A stretch of 64,000 nt of DNA. It comes from Hymenoscyphus infarciens (Eukaryota; Ascomycota; Leotiomycetes; Helotiales; Helotiaceae). The notes beneath the pieces are model-generated. The model was not told where the DNA came from, ran no database searches, and saw nothing but the letters and a program-made list of their open reading frames with translations. The first letter of the stretch is position 1; the number at the start of each line of letters is the position of its first letter. This document shows, piece by piece, positions 12,515 to 24,596 of this stretch. The stretch lies in the NCBI GenBank assembly GCA_001414345.1, contig LLCB01000091.1, positions 124,001 to 188,000 on the forward strand. Direction: 5' to 3'. A program made the translations under genes and the position numbers.

Positions 12515-13418
12515 TTTGATATTGCGGTTGCATGAAAGTTGAAACTGATGGAGCCATCCGCCTTGACTACCCTCTTCGAAACTATTTTGGGCGACGGCAT
12601 AGCGGGTAGCGCCCACTGTTCATATTCTGTACAGGGGTGCACTTATTCGAAGCGAATAAAATACCCTGCTAAAGTCGGGTACCATTCGGAGTGCATACCG
12701 TGAAATCGTCTCCTGCGAAGTCGGAGGAGTTACTATAACGGATATGATCTACTCCGTTCGTACATATTAGTAGAGCCCCTGCCTCTGCTAAAGTGGAAGG
12801 GAACACAGTGTCCCACTCACGCCCTCCTCTTATGTGTCCCTCGTACTCGTATTATTTGAGAAGTATGGCGTTGGTAGCCCTACCTAGCATGTAAGCCAAG
12901 GGCCACTTATAACGGAATGATCCCGTAAGAATAATGGCGGTGTGCCACCTTCTATATGCAGTAAAAAGGTCTCTTACGAAGTCGGAGGAGTTACTATAAC
13001 GGATATGATCTACTCCGTTCGTACATAGACCCCTGCCTCGGCTAAAGTGGAAGGGAACACGTACTCTAACTCTTGGCAGGTATTATTTGAGAAGTATGGC
13101 GTTGGTATCCCTACCTAGCATGTAAGCCAAGGGCCACTTATAACGGAATGATCCCGCAAGAATAATGGTGTGCATAAATGCCACCTTCTATGTGTAGTAA
13201 AAAGGTGTAACTAATTGGGAAGGTGTTTACTTTGAATGGGGATCGCGAAGAAATCTTCTTTGCATTAAAAAAGCATAGAAGGAAAGTTGGCTAAACCGGT
13301 GAATGTTGATCATATTAGTGTCCGTTGTCACAAGGGCCTCGGCTGATGCGTACCATATCTCCACAGTCAACTCCTCTTTCTGAGATTCAAGCCTTCGACG
13401 AATGCCTCATTTCCAGCC
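12515..13418. promoter_or_regulatory. Divergent promoter between the two MFS genes
   Basis: A 904-bp gap between two divergent start codons. It is dominated by a two-copy tandem repeat (separate entry). A GAAGGTGTTTACTTTGAAT stretch at about 13216-13234 recalls the AAGGTGTTAAAA ... GTAAAC core of the NRPS-promoter repeat. That resemblance is short and may be chance. Confidence 0.45.
12709..13206. repeat. 261-bp tandem duplication in the MFS/MFS promoter
   Basis: Copy 1 starts near 12709 and copy 2 near 12971, with a 261-bp offset (GAAGTCGGAGGAGTTACTAT at 12717 and 12978). Copy 2 ends about 13206 and lacks a block of about 25 bp after GGGAACAC. The shared ATGGCGTTGGTA, CCTACCTAGCATGTAAGCCA and CACTTATAACGGAATGATCC segments are almost identical. 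The unit is unrelated in sequence to the NRPS-promoter unit but of the same length class. Confidence 0.9.
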
Positions 13419-15297
13419 ATGTACCCCCCAAAACAGCCGTCAATGCTGCCCTCAACACCCGCGATGTCGACCGTCCAGCTCAGAAACCTGAGCCCTTCCA
13501 ACTATGAATCTCCATATGCTAATAGCAGTAACATCGAATGCGCGCCACAGATCAGTCGTCTGCTCGTCGACAATACAGAGACGAATGTGGTCGATTATGA
13601 TGGTCCTGAAGATCCAGCGAATCCAATGAATTGGCCTCGTTGGAAAAAGACGACTACGATAATAGTCCTATGTGCGGTTCGAATGGTGGTGTAAGTTAAT
13701 GAAAGTTGTAATGAGAATCAGGACTAACATAATCTATTTAGACCATTTGCAACATCTATGATGGCACCGGCAATTCGAGACATTCAACGAGATCTACATT
13801 TCCAGAGTGATACAGCAGCTTCATTTACAATTTCTTCATATGTAAGGACTTATTATCCCCCTATCCCTCCTTGCACAAGACTAAATATGTATGTTGTTAG
13901 GTCATTGGATTCGGTATAGGCCCAATGCTCTTAGCCCCACTCTCAGAAATCTATGGACGCAATAAGATCTACAATGTTGGCAATATGCTTTTTACCGCCT
14001 TTACAGCCGGTTGTGCATTATCTAAAAATTTAACTTCGTTAATTGCTTTTCGTATTTTGGCTGGATTTGTTGGCGGAGCACCTATCACGAATGCTGGTGG
14101 AACTATTGGAGACATGATACCTGTTCATCGGCGAGGTGCTATTTTGAGTTTGTTCAGTGGGGTAGATGTTTTGGCCCCCGTGCTTGGCCCTCTGGCTGGT
14201 GGATTTGTAACGAGTGCGTTAGGTTGGAGATGGATCTTCTGGATTTTGAGTATCTTCGTACGTTCAACCACAAAGTCAATCACTGCAAGCCAAGAATATT
14301 CTTCTAACTCAATTTTGGGAAACAGAGCGCTTCAATTGGCATCGTGTCCTTCATCTTCCTTCGAGAAACCTATTCCCCAGCAATTTTATCACAAAAAGCC
14401 CAACGCCTCCGTAAGTCAACAGGCAACATGAATCTCCAAGCTCGAGGATGTAGTACCAGTCCCTTAGGTGTGCTTATCAGCCGGGCCTTCCTCCGACCTA
14501 TCAAGATTCTCATGTTGAGTCCCATCGTCCTCGCACTTTCTTTATATATGAGCCTTGTCTACGGCCTTATATATGTGCTATTTACAACACTTGCAATCGT
14601 ATTCCAGGGAGTATACGGATTTGACACAGGAAACGCAGGTCTTACGTTCTTGGGTTTTGGAACAGGAATGGTGATGGCACTTCTAGTTGCGGGGTACTTT
14701 AATGATGTTATTCATAGGAAGCTTAGTTCAAAGCATCGTGAAGAGAAGCCTGAGTAAGTTATTCTACCGCGAACTTACTAACTCGATTCTAATAATATAA
14801 TATAGATTTCGTCTCCCTTTTCTCATATATGGTGCACTATTTCTTCCCGCCGGAATGTTTATTTATGGCTGGTGCGTTGAATATCACACTCATTGGATCC
14901 TACCTATTATTGGCACGTCATTTGCTGGCGTTGGTATTGTTTTCTGCCTCGTACGTACTCCATTCCTGGCCATTAGCTTGCAGATGTCTTTTTATTATAG
15001 TGCCTGAGCAATCACTTTTACTAACATCTTAAATAATCTCAGGTCCCAATACAAGCCTACATAATCGACGCTTTCCCCCTTTATGGCGCCAGCGCCCTTG
15101 CAGGCAACAGTCTCCTACGAAGTCTTTCTGGAGGCACGCTTCCACTGGTAGCACCAACTTTGTATGCGAACCTTGGCTACGGGTGGGGAAACTCCTTGCT
15201 AGCATTTGTTTTACTTGCGTTTGGGGGTCTACCCATCATATTCTACAAGTATGGTGAGGCATTGAGGAAAAAGTATCCCGTCAAATTGGATGATTGA
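13419..15297 (+). CDS. DHA1-type MFS drug/toxin exporter, six exons
   Basis: Predicted 518-residue, 12-helix drug:H+ antiporter. Exons: 13419-13690, 13742-13841, 13901-14257, 14326-14753, 14806-14950, 15043-15297. All introns are GT-AG, 51-92 nt, and phases agree throughout. Diagnostic parts are the pre-TM1 signature DGPEDPANPMNW (about residues 66-77) and MFS motif A after TM2 (APLSEIYGRNK). The other half has a GIGPMLLAP-type segment and an FLRETYSPAIL segment before the central loop. These are typical of fungal multidrug/polyamine transporters of the FLU1/TPO type (family knowledge). An in-frame ATG lies about 24 codons downstream, so the true start may be later. It sits 905 bp from the divergent MFS gene, which fits a metabolite-export pair beside the NRPS. 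Confidence 0.9.
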
Positions 15298-15661
15298 TTC
15301 CTATATTATGACAAGTCAAATATTGTGTTTGAGGAACTTAGAAAAATTATACGATCAGAAAGATTTTCTTATATTATTTTCTCAGGCAGGCATGCCCAAG
15401 TATCCTAGGCATAGAGAGTGAAAAGGATGTTATCGTCAGATGTGTAGGCAGGATGACGGAAATTGATTTGATATTTGCGCTATAGAGCGAGTGGTTTCTG
15501 GAGGAGTTTAAATTGGGGAGGGAGTGAACTCGGCACAAAAGTCGCAGATGGGCGAAGATGGAGGGGATGAGGCATGAAGTGGTCGTTGAATCTGCGCCTT
15601 TACGTTCTTATGAGCCCTTCCCAATACTTTCACAATTTCTCCTCTACATGCTATGTCGATT
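15298..15661. other. Intergenic, nothing recognised
   Basis: AT-rich spacer between the MFS stop codon and the ClpB-like relic. It holds the two convergent 3' ends only. Confidence 0.4.
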
Positions 15662-16258
15662 CTACTTTAAGCTGACAACAATCTGATCACCTGCATCCGA
15701 TGATGATATAAGCTTGATTATGGCCTTAGCCTTCCTTTCGTCGTTGCTTTCTTCAATAATCTGTTCTTCAATATCAAGATATCGTCGGTGAACTTCTGAC
15801 TCAACATGAGTATCGACGATGTCTTGAAGCGATCTTGCGCCGAATCTTGGATCATAACCCTCCTTGCTCAAATAGCTACATATTCTACCGTCATCAACAA
15901 TTTTTAGGTCTATATTACCGATGGTGACTCTTCTCCTTTGATCCACGGGTCCTGTAATTCTTGCAGCAAACTCGAGGAAAGATTTGTGACCGACCACAGC
16001 CCCTTCTGCTTCGGAGAATGGCATGAATGGTGCGATCAAAGAGATACGCTCAGTAACATAGTTCTACGGTCTGTTAGCACTTGACTGCTATTTCTTGGGA
16101 CATTTTGGACATACGCCAAATCTCTTTGCGAAGGTACTTTTCAAAGTCGCTTCGAGCTTCTTCCAGAGGCCTTTTGCTTGTTCACCTTTAGGAAGATCCT
16201 TGAGGTATTTGTTGTGAAAGTCTAGGATTGCAGACTCCCCCAGGTTGGTAGCCAAAAT
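15662..16258 (-). pseudogene. C-terminal fragment of a ClpB/Hsp104-like AAA+ protein
   Basis: Two joined segments, 16258-16115 and 16063-15662, separated by a plausible 51-nt intron (GTATGT ... CGTAG), give about 181 codons ending at TAG. ATNLGESA near the start matches the post-Walker-B strand of Clp/Hsp100 AAA+ modules. FGNYVTERISLIAPFMPFS fits the following helix region, and GYDPRFGARSLQDIVD is the hallmark of the ClpB D2-small domain. The part that should carry Walker A and B is missing: upstream sequence (16259 onward) does not read as AAA+ in any minus frame and instead overlaps a kinase relic on the other strand. So this is a truncated relic, or a gene whose 5' part was replaced. Confidence 0.6.
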
Positions 16259-16334
16259 CTACATTGTCTCATTGCATTTTAGTTTTTCGCGACTTCGTCG
16301 GTCTCGAAAGTCGCCTAAGCATAAGAAGGGTTGA

Positions 16335-17075
16335 ATGCGCAGAGATTTGAATGCCGCTCTTTCCTCTGATGCAGTGCAAGTCGTATTTTCAACAGCTGCT
16401 GTTGCAGGTATGGCCCAACTCCTGCAGCCAACATTCCTCGCTAAGATTCTAGCTCTGGCAAATGAACCAGCAGCTCGCATCCTTCCTTCGCGAATAGCGG
16501 ACAGAACCCTCTCTGGTGACATTGCTATACTATACGGTTGCTTGGATTCGAACCCATTGGACAACGCGTCAGCTATTCCTCTGGTAAAACAGATTGTGAG
16601 GAATGAATCTGCACGATTCGGGAACGATGCGGATGTTTAGCTTGCCGTGTTTGAGTTTGTCGCGCGAACAACTCCTGTAACCCCTCCGACTGCCTTCGAG
16701 AAAGCGTCTTCGACACGACACCCGATCTAGCTCGGCCTCGTAGAAGGTTCGCGGAAGGGGATTGAACAGACACACGATGAAGTCGATTAGCGAATACTCG
16801 AATGAATCGCTCGGCGCGTCTACTACGATGTCGCAAGCTTTCACGTGCGAGACTTTGAAGAGAAGGAAATATTTACGAAGAGTCGAGAGTTCACGCCGAA
16901 TTTCGAGACACTTAAGCCGCTGGCTCGCAAGCTTCAATACGTTCTCTTTCCAATTAGAGATGGGGACATCTTCACACGCACATTCCACGACCATGGTATA
17001 ATGTACGATGGGATGATAGATACATTCAGTAGAGCTATAGACCGCCCAAGGATGGAGGAACAAGCAATTGCATAA
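16335..17075 (+). pseudogene. Decayed FunK1-type fungal protein kinase, N-terminal part
   Basis: One plus-strand frame runs from ATG 16335 to TAA 17075, interrupted by TAG at 16638-16640, another TAG near 16719, a TAG near 16788 and a TGA at 16803-16805. The TAG codons sit where Gln (CAG) is expected, and the TGA could derive from CGA (Arg), as RIP-type C-to-T changes would produce. At least one frameshift lies around 16700-16750. ARTTPVTPPTAFEKA, EQTHDEVD and RVYYDV are characteristic of the conserved N-terminal region of large fungal proteins ending in a FunK1 kinase domain (recognised from family knowledge, not searched). No kinase domain follows before the AT-rich block, so the gene is truncated as well as broken. 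Confidence 0.55.
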
Positions 17076-17453
17076 CCGTGGCCAGGACTACATCATTTGG
17101 AGACGTAATTTTGGATAGGTGGTTCTTTTCTTTTTGGGCACAAGGGGTCTAGGGAAATTAGTTTAATACAATAATACCAGGGATGTTACTGAAAGCGCAA
17201 CTTTTTACATTATACATCAATTACTTCCCATAAACACATGCGCCTTTTGTCTCCTCCAAAAATGTACTAAGTATCTGTACAATTGTCCGTAACGTGGGAT
17301 AGTTGATAAAGGAAGCTGATATTATTGTCCCCCTAGGTGAACCAGCGGCCTGCGCTTGTAGCATGATGTGTTCGCTTAATATGAAATAGAAGGAAAGGTA
17401 ATGAATACAATGGAATGAAACACCACAGGCATGCAAAAAGAAGGGAGCCCGAG
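17076..17453. other. Short spacer with an unassigned minus-strand frame
   Basis: A minus-strand frame (17436-17221) ends in INYPTLRTIVQILSTFLEET and a short tail before its stop. It reads like a protein C-terminus but has no ATG and no family I recognise. It may be the last exon of something destroyed by the adjoining AT-rich block. Confidence 0.25.
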
Positions 17454-17498
17454 CCTTAGGAGGGCCAGGTCATAACGTTATAACCAGCCCTCCTAAGG
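17454..17498. repeat. 45-bp near-perfect palindrome at the edge of RIP block 1
   Basis: CCTTAGGAGGG ... CCCTCCTAAGG (arms at 17454 and 17498) encloses a second inverted pair centred on ATAACGTTAT. The two halves match over about 22 bp with two mismatches and a 1-bp offset. RIP-type sequence begins about 60 bp further right. It could be a transposon terminus, a transcription terminator-like hairpin or an insertion scar. Confidence 0.7.
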
Positions 17499-20400
17499 GC
17501 CATATAACTCGTCTAACGTCGGTATAACCAATTTGCCTTTTAACCTTTGTTAGCGCGCAGGTGTCACGTATATAACTAGCCTTTAGCGGCATTTAAAGTA
17601 GCCTAGAAAAGTAACTAAAAAGACTAAATACCTCTTATATAAAATTCTAAAAGTATAACTAGATAGATAGAAATATTATAAGTAATTATCTAACTAATGA
17701 TAAATATAAAGATTTAATATTTAAAAGTAAAGAGAATTTAATATTTATTAAACTTAAAGTCTATTATATATTAGCTTAATAATTTAAATATATATATTTA
17801 TTTTATCTTTTAAGTTTATTATAAACTACGAGTCTTTTACTTTTAGTCTTAAATAGATAAAAAAAACTTATATATTAGATAAATAATAAACTAAAAGTCT
17901 TATACTTTTAGTAAAAATTAAACTAAAGATATATAAAGAAATATTTAATTAATTTCTTAAATACCTTAATTATAAAGAGACTTTAAGTTTAGTAAAAACT
18001 AAAACTAGATATATAAAGATATAATTAATTAATTAATAAGTCTACTTAATAGAAGATTTTAAGTCTATTAAATACTAAAAGAATAGATAAAAATAATTAA
18101 TTAACTAATTTAGTATAGTCGATAGTATTATTATAATAAAATACTATAGTATTTTAGATTAATATATTATTATAATATCCTAGTAGTACGTATCTAAATA
18201 CACTATAATACTATTATAATATCGTGATATTATATAGTATATCTTTTAATAACTTATAAGCGCTAAAACCTACTTTTTCTTAAAATAAGACTATTTATAC
18301 TTTTTTATATACTCTTCTATTACTTTAAAACTATATAATAATAATAATAGATATTAATAAAATAATTAGTAGAAGTTGTTTATTATATACTAAATAGTCT
18401 AAACTAAGCGTATTAAGCGATTTTATAAGAAGCTAGTAGCTTAATTAAGTATATAGCTAAAAGTTGCTTTTTAGTATATAAATTAATAGATATTTAGAGT
18501 ATATATTATATATATGCTATACTAAGACTTAGGTCTTAGTATATCTTACTAAATATTTTATATAAAGATTATAGTATATAATTAATTATAATACTTTAAA
18601 TTTAATAGGAAGTTTAGTAGTAACTAATTAGTATTTAATTAAAGTTTTAGCGTTTAAAGCTTCTTTTTAGAAGACGTAGTTATTAAGAACAACTAACTTA
18701 CTAGATATAACGTTTTTGAAATAATTAGCCTAGTAATAGTACTTTAATAACTAAGTCTTCTTATAACTCTTTATTTAATAATAAATTAATAGTGTATTAT
18801 AAAATTCTTTAGATAAAGGGAAATAACTATCTAAGTACTTAAAATATAAGAATAAATATATACTATAAGAAAAAATAATGAAAATAAGTTTAGTTTATAG
18901 ACTTTTTAAAACTTAAACTAAAACTAGACCTACTATTTATCTTATAAGTAAAAGTACTTCTATTTATACTATCTTAAAGTATATCTTATATATTAAACAC
19001 CTCCTTCTTACTCTAGAATTAGCTAATAAGATTAAAGAATATAATCTTATACTAAGACTTTAAATATTTAAGTATCTTTATAGTATATATCTTAAGATAA
19101 TTATGTTAATCTATATCTACTAATTTAGCTAAAGACTAGAGGCGTTCTACTAAGGTACTTAAATATAGAATAGAAAGTATATCTATTACTATCTTATAAA
19201 GATTAGAATAGGCCTTCTTTTAAGTAGGTTAGAGCCACTATTTAATTACACTTTTATTTATAATATTAAGTATACTTATTACTTATAAGAGAGAGAAGCC
19301 TAGGTTAAAGTATATTAGCTAAAAAGAGGTAAAATTAAAAGGTTAAAGTAAAAAGAGATAAAGTTAAAATAAAGGTTAAAGCTTATCTCTTACTTCTTTT
19401 TTAGAATAAAAACTAGATAAATAAATTAGATACTTAGGTAGATACTAAGGAGTAATAAAGTAGACTAAATAACGTAATCTAAGGGTTAATATTAGTATTA
19501 TTTATATAGCTAGATACTACTTTAGAGCGATAATTATTATTCTATAGTTTTTCTACTATAGCCTAAGTAGAGGCTATCTAGCTAGGTTTTTAGGCCTTTT
19601 CTAAATACTCTTACTTATAAGCTAGGTAGAGTACTACTATAGTAGTATATACTAGTAATCTTCTAGTTAAATTATAGTATTTAGAGATCTTTTCTTACTT
19701 TAAGGTATTATTAGTAAAGTAAAAGAGAATAAGAAGAGAATATTATTTACCTTTTTAAAGTAAGAATAGTATAGCTAGATTATTAATATACTTCTTTTAA
19801 GCTTTTTTAAAAAGAGAGAGAATAAAGTCTATTATTAGAATTGTTTTATTAAGAGTTCTAGATATACTTTTAAGTACTAATAAGAAGTACTTAAGAGAGC
19901 TAAAAAAGAGCTTTATCTAATTAAATTAGTAAGAGATTAAGAAGTAAAAGTAGTATTATACTTATTAAACTAAGTTTAGACTAATTATAAGTAGTAATTA
20001 TATTATTAAGATTAAACTTATATATATTCTAAAAGTGCTTAATCTTAAGCCTTAAAGTAATTGCTTTTTAAATGCTTCTATACTAGGATATCTAGCGTGT
20101 TTTATTAGCTTAGAGTATAGTAAGGCTCCTAGTTAACTTTTTAAATTTATTATATAATACTATACTTATATATATCTTTTTTATAAAGTTAAAGAGGTAT
20201 TTAAGAGTATTATAAACTTTAAACCCTTATTAAAGGTCTTAAGAGTAAGTGTCTTCTAATTAGTTTATCTTAAGCTTAAAATCTATATACTTTTTAGAAG
20301 CTATATCTCTAATAGTAAGGTAGAGTATATAGTATATATATTAAATTTAGTAGTACTTAGCCTAGCCTCTTATATTACTTTTACCTAGTACTAAAGTAAC

Positions 20401-20589
20401 TTAGTAAAGTATAACGTTGTTATTAGATATATTATCTATAAGAAAGTAGCTAATTTTATTAAATATATCTATTAAAAGTAATAAGTATTTATTTAGGATT
20501 TTTAGAAGTATTTTTATATACTATAATCTTAGAGTATTTTAAGTAAAAAGAGTACTATATTTTCACTTATATAAGGCTTTTTAATTTAT

Positions 20590-21130
20590 TTTATACTAAG
20601 TACTACTTCTACTAGGTTACTAAACTTATTAACTCTATAGGCTATATATTCTAGAATAGAAAGACTATTATTTAACTTCTATTTATTAATAGATATATAT
20701 ATTTTAGACTAGAATCTTAATAAATAATACTTTATTTTAGTAAAACTATTCTAGTATTATTACTTAACCTAGTTATATAGTATAGAGTATACTTTAAGTA
20801 GAATATTACTTCTAAGGTTATTAAGATATTAAATAAGAGTATAAAAGGCCTTATATTTAGTAAAGTATATAAGAAGGTTATAAGAAGTAATAAGATTTAT
20901 AAATAAAACCTCTAAAGTATTAGGATTAATAGCTAAGCACTTATTATTAAAGTTAGAATAGATTATATATATAATCTTATATCTTTTTTAAGGGTTTTAG
21001 TAAGCTATATTTATAGCTTCTTTAATACTAATTTATCTCTTTTTAGTAGCCTTTTAGTATAGAGTTTTAATATTAATTTTATAATCTTTAAAGAGGTAAG
21101 TAGCTATGATTTTAGTACTACTATTTATAG
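20590..21130 (+). pseudogene. RIP-eroded coding frame inside the inverted-arm element
   Basis: A plus-strand frame of about 180 codons is interrupted almost only by TAA and TAG where CAA and CAG would be expected. It contains stretches such as SKVLGLIAKHLLLKLEQ when those stops are read as Gln. This is the pattern left by RIP in a former ORF. The family is not recognised; it may be the element's own protein. Confidence 0.35.
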
Positions 21131-22619
21131 TATATCTCTTAGTATAATACTTATAATACTACTCTTAGTAGCTAATAGATTTATTACTAAGAAATTAGTA
21201 AGCTAATTATATTATTAGATTTAAGAGTTTCTTATATATAAACTATTTTATAATTCTTATTAATTATATAGAGCTAAATATAGCTAGTTTAAGGTCTTTT
21301 AGTAGACTTTTATAGGATTTAGAATACTTCTTATAAACCTAAATAAGGCGTACTTATATTAGTTACTACTAGCTTAGTTTTAAAGAGGTTCTTCTAGAAG
21401 CTTAAAATACTTAAATAGAACGAAATAGGTAATATTAGTAGTGATTTTAGAGGAATATAAGACTAAGAGCTTAATACTTAAGAGGATATAGTAAATTAGT
21501 AAAAAGTAAGATATAGAGGTAATAAATAAAAGATAAAATTATAGAAGTAATTAGAAAGACTGAAGTTATTAAACTTTTAAAGTATTAATAGTAGTAGTAA
21601 GAGTTATAATTTTTTAGTAACTAGTACTAAAAAGAGATAGGTAATAATTATAGAGTAACTTTAAAATAGATATAAAGGATAAAGATAGAAGACTTTTTAG
21701 AGAGAAAGAGAGAGCTTTTTAAGAACCTTTTTCATATTTAAAGTAATTATAATTAATACTCTTTAATCTATAAATAATTAGAGTATATTTTAACTAATTA
21801 TAATATAGTATACTAGAGCGTGTATTAAAGCTAAATTAAATATCTAAAGTCTACTATTTTTAAAGCGCGATTAAAAATTATCTATACTATAGAATTAAGT
21901 TTTAATTATATTATTAGAAAGCTTTAATTTAGAGCTTTCTTTTAAGCTTATATATATATTAATTAAATAAAAATTAAGTATATAAGACCTTATTTAAATA
22001 AATAAAATCGTTTTATAGAAATATATATAAATTTTAGCTAGAGTAGTATAAAATCTAAATTTTTTAAACATTAATTTAGTTAATTTTTATATATAATTAA
22101 AAAGTAAAATTTAATAAATTTAATATACTAATCTATAATATTATAACTTTTAATCTAACGTTAATATTATTAAATTAGTATTTAGTATTAATAGAAATAT
22201 ATCTAGAAATCTATTTTATATAGGTTATATTTATTACTTTATATTACTTAGGTTAGTTTAAGAGCTATTTATATAATTCTTTTTTTAAAATACTCTATTT
22301 AAATAGATCTATAATTCTAGCTATTTAATACTATATTTCCTATACTATATATTATACTATATAGTTTTAAAAGATAAGACTAAAAAGAAGTAGAGTTAAA
22401 ATCTAGAGTAAAAAGCTTAAATATTTAGACTTAATAATACTACGATATTATTATAATATTAATTAAAATACTAATAATATAAAAGATAATATTATTAGAT
22501 ATTATAGCATTTAAATAGTATAAATAATACATATTAAAGTAGGTTTCTAATAATATATCGTAGTAGTATAATATTCTAAATACTATCGACTATACTAAAC
22601 TAATTAATATATCTAATTA

Positions 22620-23215
22620 ATAAGAGACTTTTAGTTAATTAGAAACTAAGAGTATAAAAGTAAATATATTCAATTAATTAATTTATTAAGTAATACGTCT
22701 TACTATTAGAGAACTCTTAGTCTATTAGAGACTAAAAGTATATATATATAAGTAATTAATTAATTAATAGATCTTACTTTTAGAAGATCTTTAGTCTATT
22801 AGAGAGTAAAAGTGTATATATATATATATAATTAATAAGTCTTCGTTTTAGAAGACTTTTAGTTTATTAGAGACTAAAAGTATATATATATATAAATGTA
22901 ATTAATGAATAAATTAATAAGTCTTGTTTTTAGAAGACTTTTAGTCTATTAGAGAGTAAAAGTAGAAGGTTTTTAGTCTATTAGAGACTAAAAGTATATA
23001 TATAAATATATATAGTTAATTTATTAATTAATAAGTCTTACTTTTAAAAGACCTTTAGTCTATTAAAGACTAATAGAAGAAGGTTTTTAGTTTATTAGAG
23101 ACTAAAAGTATATATATATATATATAAATATAAGTAATAAACTAATTGATAAGTTTTACTTTTAGAAGATCTTTAGTCTATTAGAGAGTAAAAGTAGATA
23201 TATATATATATATAT
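22620..23215. repeat. Tandem array with internal hairpins
   Basis: About seven degenerate units of 75-90 bp, each centred on ACTTTTAGTCT-N5-AGAGACTAAAAGT (itself an inverted repeat) and followed by a TA dinucleotide run and an AATTAATAAGTCTT segment. It forms the right arm of the inverted-repeat element. Confidence 0.7.
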
Positions 23216-24596
23216 TCTAGGATATAAGTTAATCTATAAGAATATACTTAATTAGAAGGTATTCTTATTATATATATATTATTTTAGATAAAAAGAAAAG
23301 AAGACGCGAAGTTAGAATTAGAGAAAAGTTGTTTACTAATATACTACTTATAATAATAGCTATTGCTTTATAATTATTATTTATTACTTAATAATTACTA
23401 TTATAATATATAATAATAGTAAGAATATAATAACTCTATAGTAACGTACTACTTTCTATCTAATAGCTAATAATTAGCCTCTCTTTTATTTATATCTATT
23501 ATTATATAGTATATAATATTAAATAAAGAGTAATTATCTTTTAAAATAATAATACTACTAGCTACTAACTCTACTCTAACTACTAGATACTATAATAGTA
23601 GCTAAGTTATATTCTTTATAATAAATATATAAATAATACTCTAGTTAATCTAATACTATATTAATTAATAACTGAAGACTTAGAACGAGTCTTTTTAAAA
23701 GAGAGAGAATATAATAGTACGCTATTCTAAATTATCTAAATTGTTAGTATTTATAAAACTGCTAATACCTCTTTAACTTATAAGAAGGAAGGTACTAAAG
23801 AGAGTAAGAATTAGATATTATATATTTCGCTTTAAAGCCTTATATATAATAACACGAAATATATATAACTATAGTAGAGGTATATAGGAGTATATATAGT
23901 AGAATAACGTATATAGATACTAGGTACTAATATAGAAGAAAATAATAACTATCTCTCTTCTATATTAAACATAAACGTCTATATATAAGAGATTAGAAGC
24001 TACTAAGTTCTAATAATAATAATAACTAAGCCTTGTTTAATATAGCTAATACTAAATAATAAGAGCTAAAAAGCTAAATATATAACCTTTAAACCTTTAG
24101 AAAGCTAAATATATAATATCTGAACCTTATTCTCTTTTATATATAAATATTAGATATTAATACCTTTAGCACTTCGCTTATATAAGTATTAGTTATTTGT
24201 AATCTCGGCTCTAGAGGTATTAGAGGTATCGGTGGTATTTAGAAGTATTAGTAGTTTTATAAATGCCGATAATTTAGAATAGTACTATTATATAATAATC
24301 TAGAATAACGTGCTATTATATTATATATTTAGCTTTAAAGCTCTTATTATTTTAGTAGCTATATTAGGAAGAGTTCGGTTATTATTTTATTAAGACTTAG
24401 TAGTCTCTAACCTCTTATATATAGATATTTATACTTAGTATAGAAGAAGAATAGTTTTTCCTTTTCTTTTATATTAGCACCTAGTATTTATATACGTTAT
24501 TTAGTCTTAAACGTACTTTTATATATCTCTTCTTCTATAGTATATATTTCGTGCTATTATAGGTACTCTTATAAAGAAAAAGACTAAATTTATAAT

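Larger units (their letters stand above)
17800..23220. mobile_element. RIP-eroded element with long inverted arms (about 5.4 kb)
   Basis: Sequence at about 18,105-18,240 recurs inverted at about 22,440-22,610; the word TTTAGTATAGTCGATAGTATT matches over 20 bp. Outside these, both arms contain related repeats of the CTTTTAGTCT/AGACTAAAAG type (left 17,820-18,060; right 22,620-23,215). The ends are too eroded to place exactly and I could not define a target-site duplication. Family unknown. Confidence 0.55.

Noticed and set aside
22620..23215. CRISPR-like array of palindromic repeats
   Set aside because: Spacers are themselves AT-rich repeats of variable length in a fungal RIP region; no cas genes or eukaryotic context for CRISPR.
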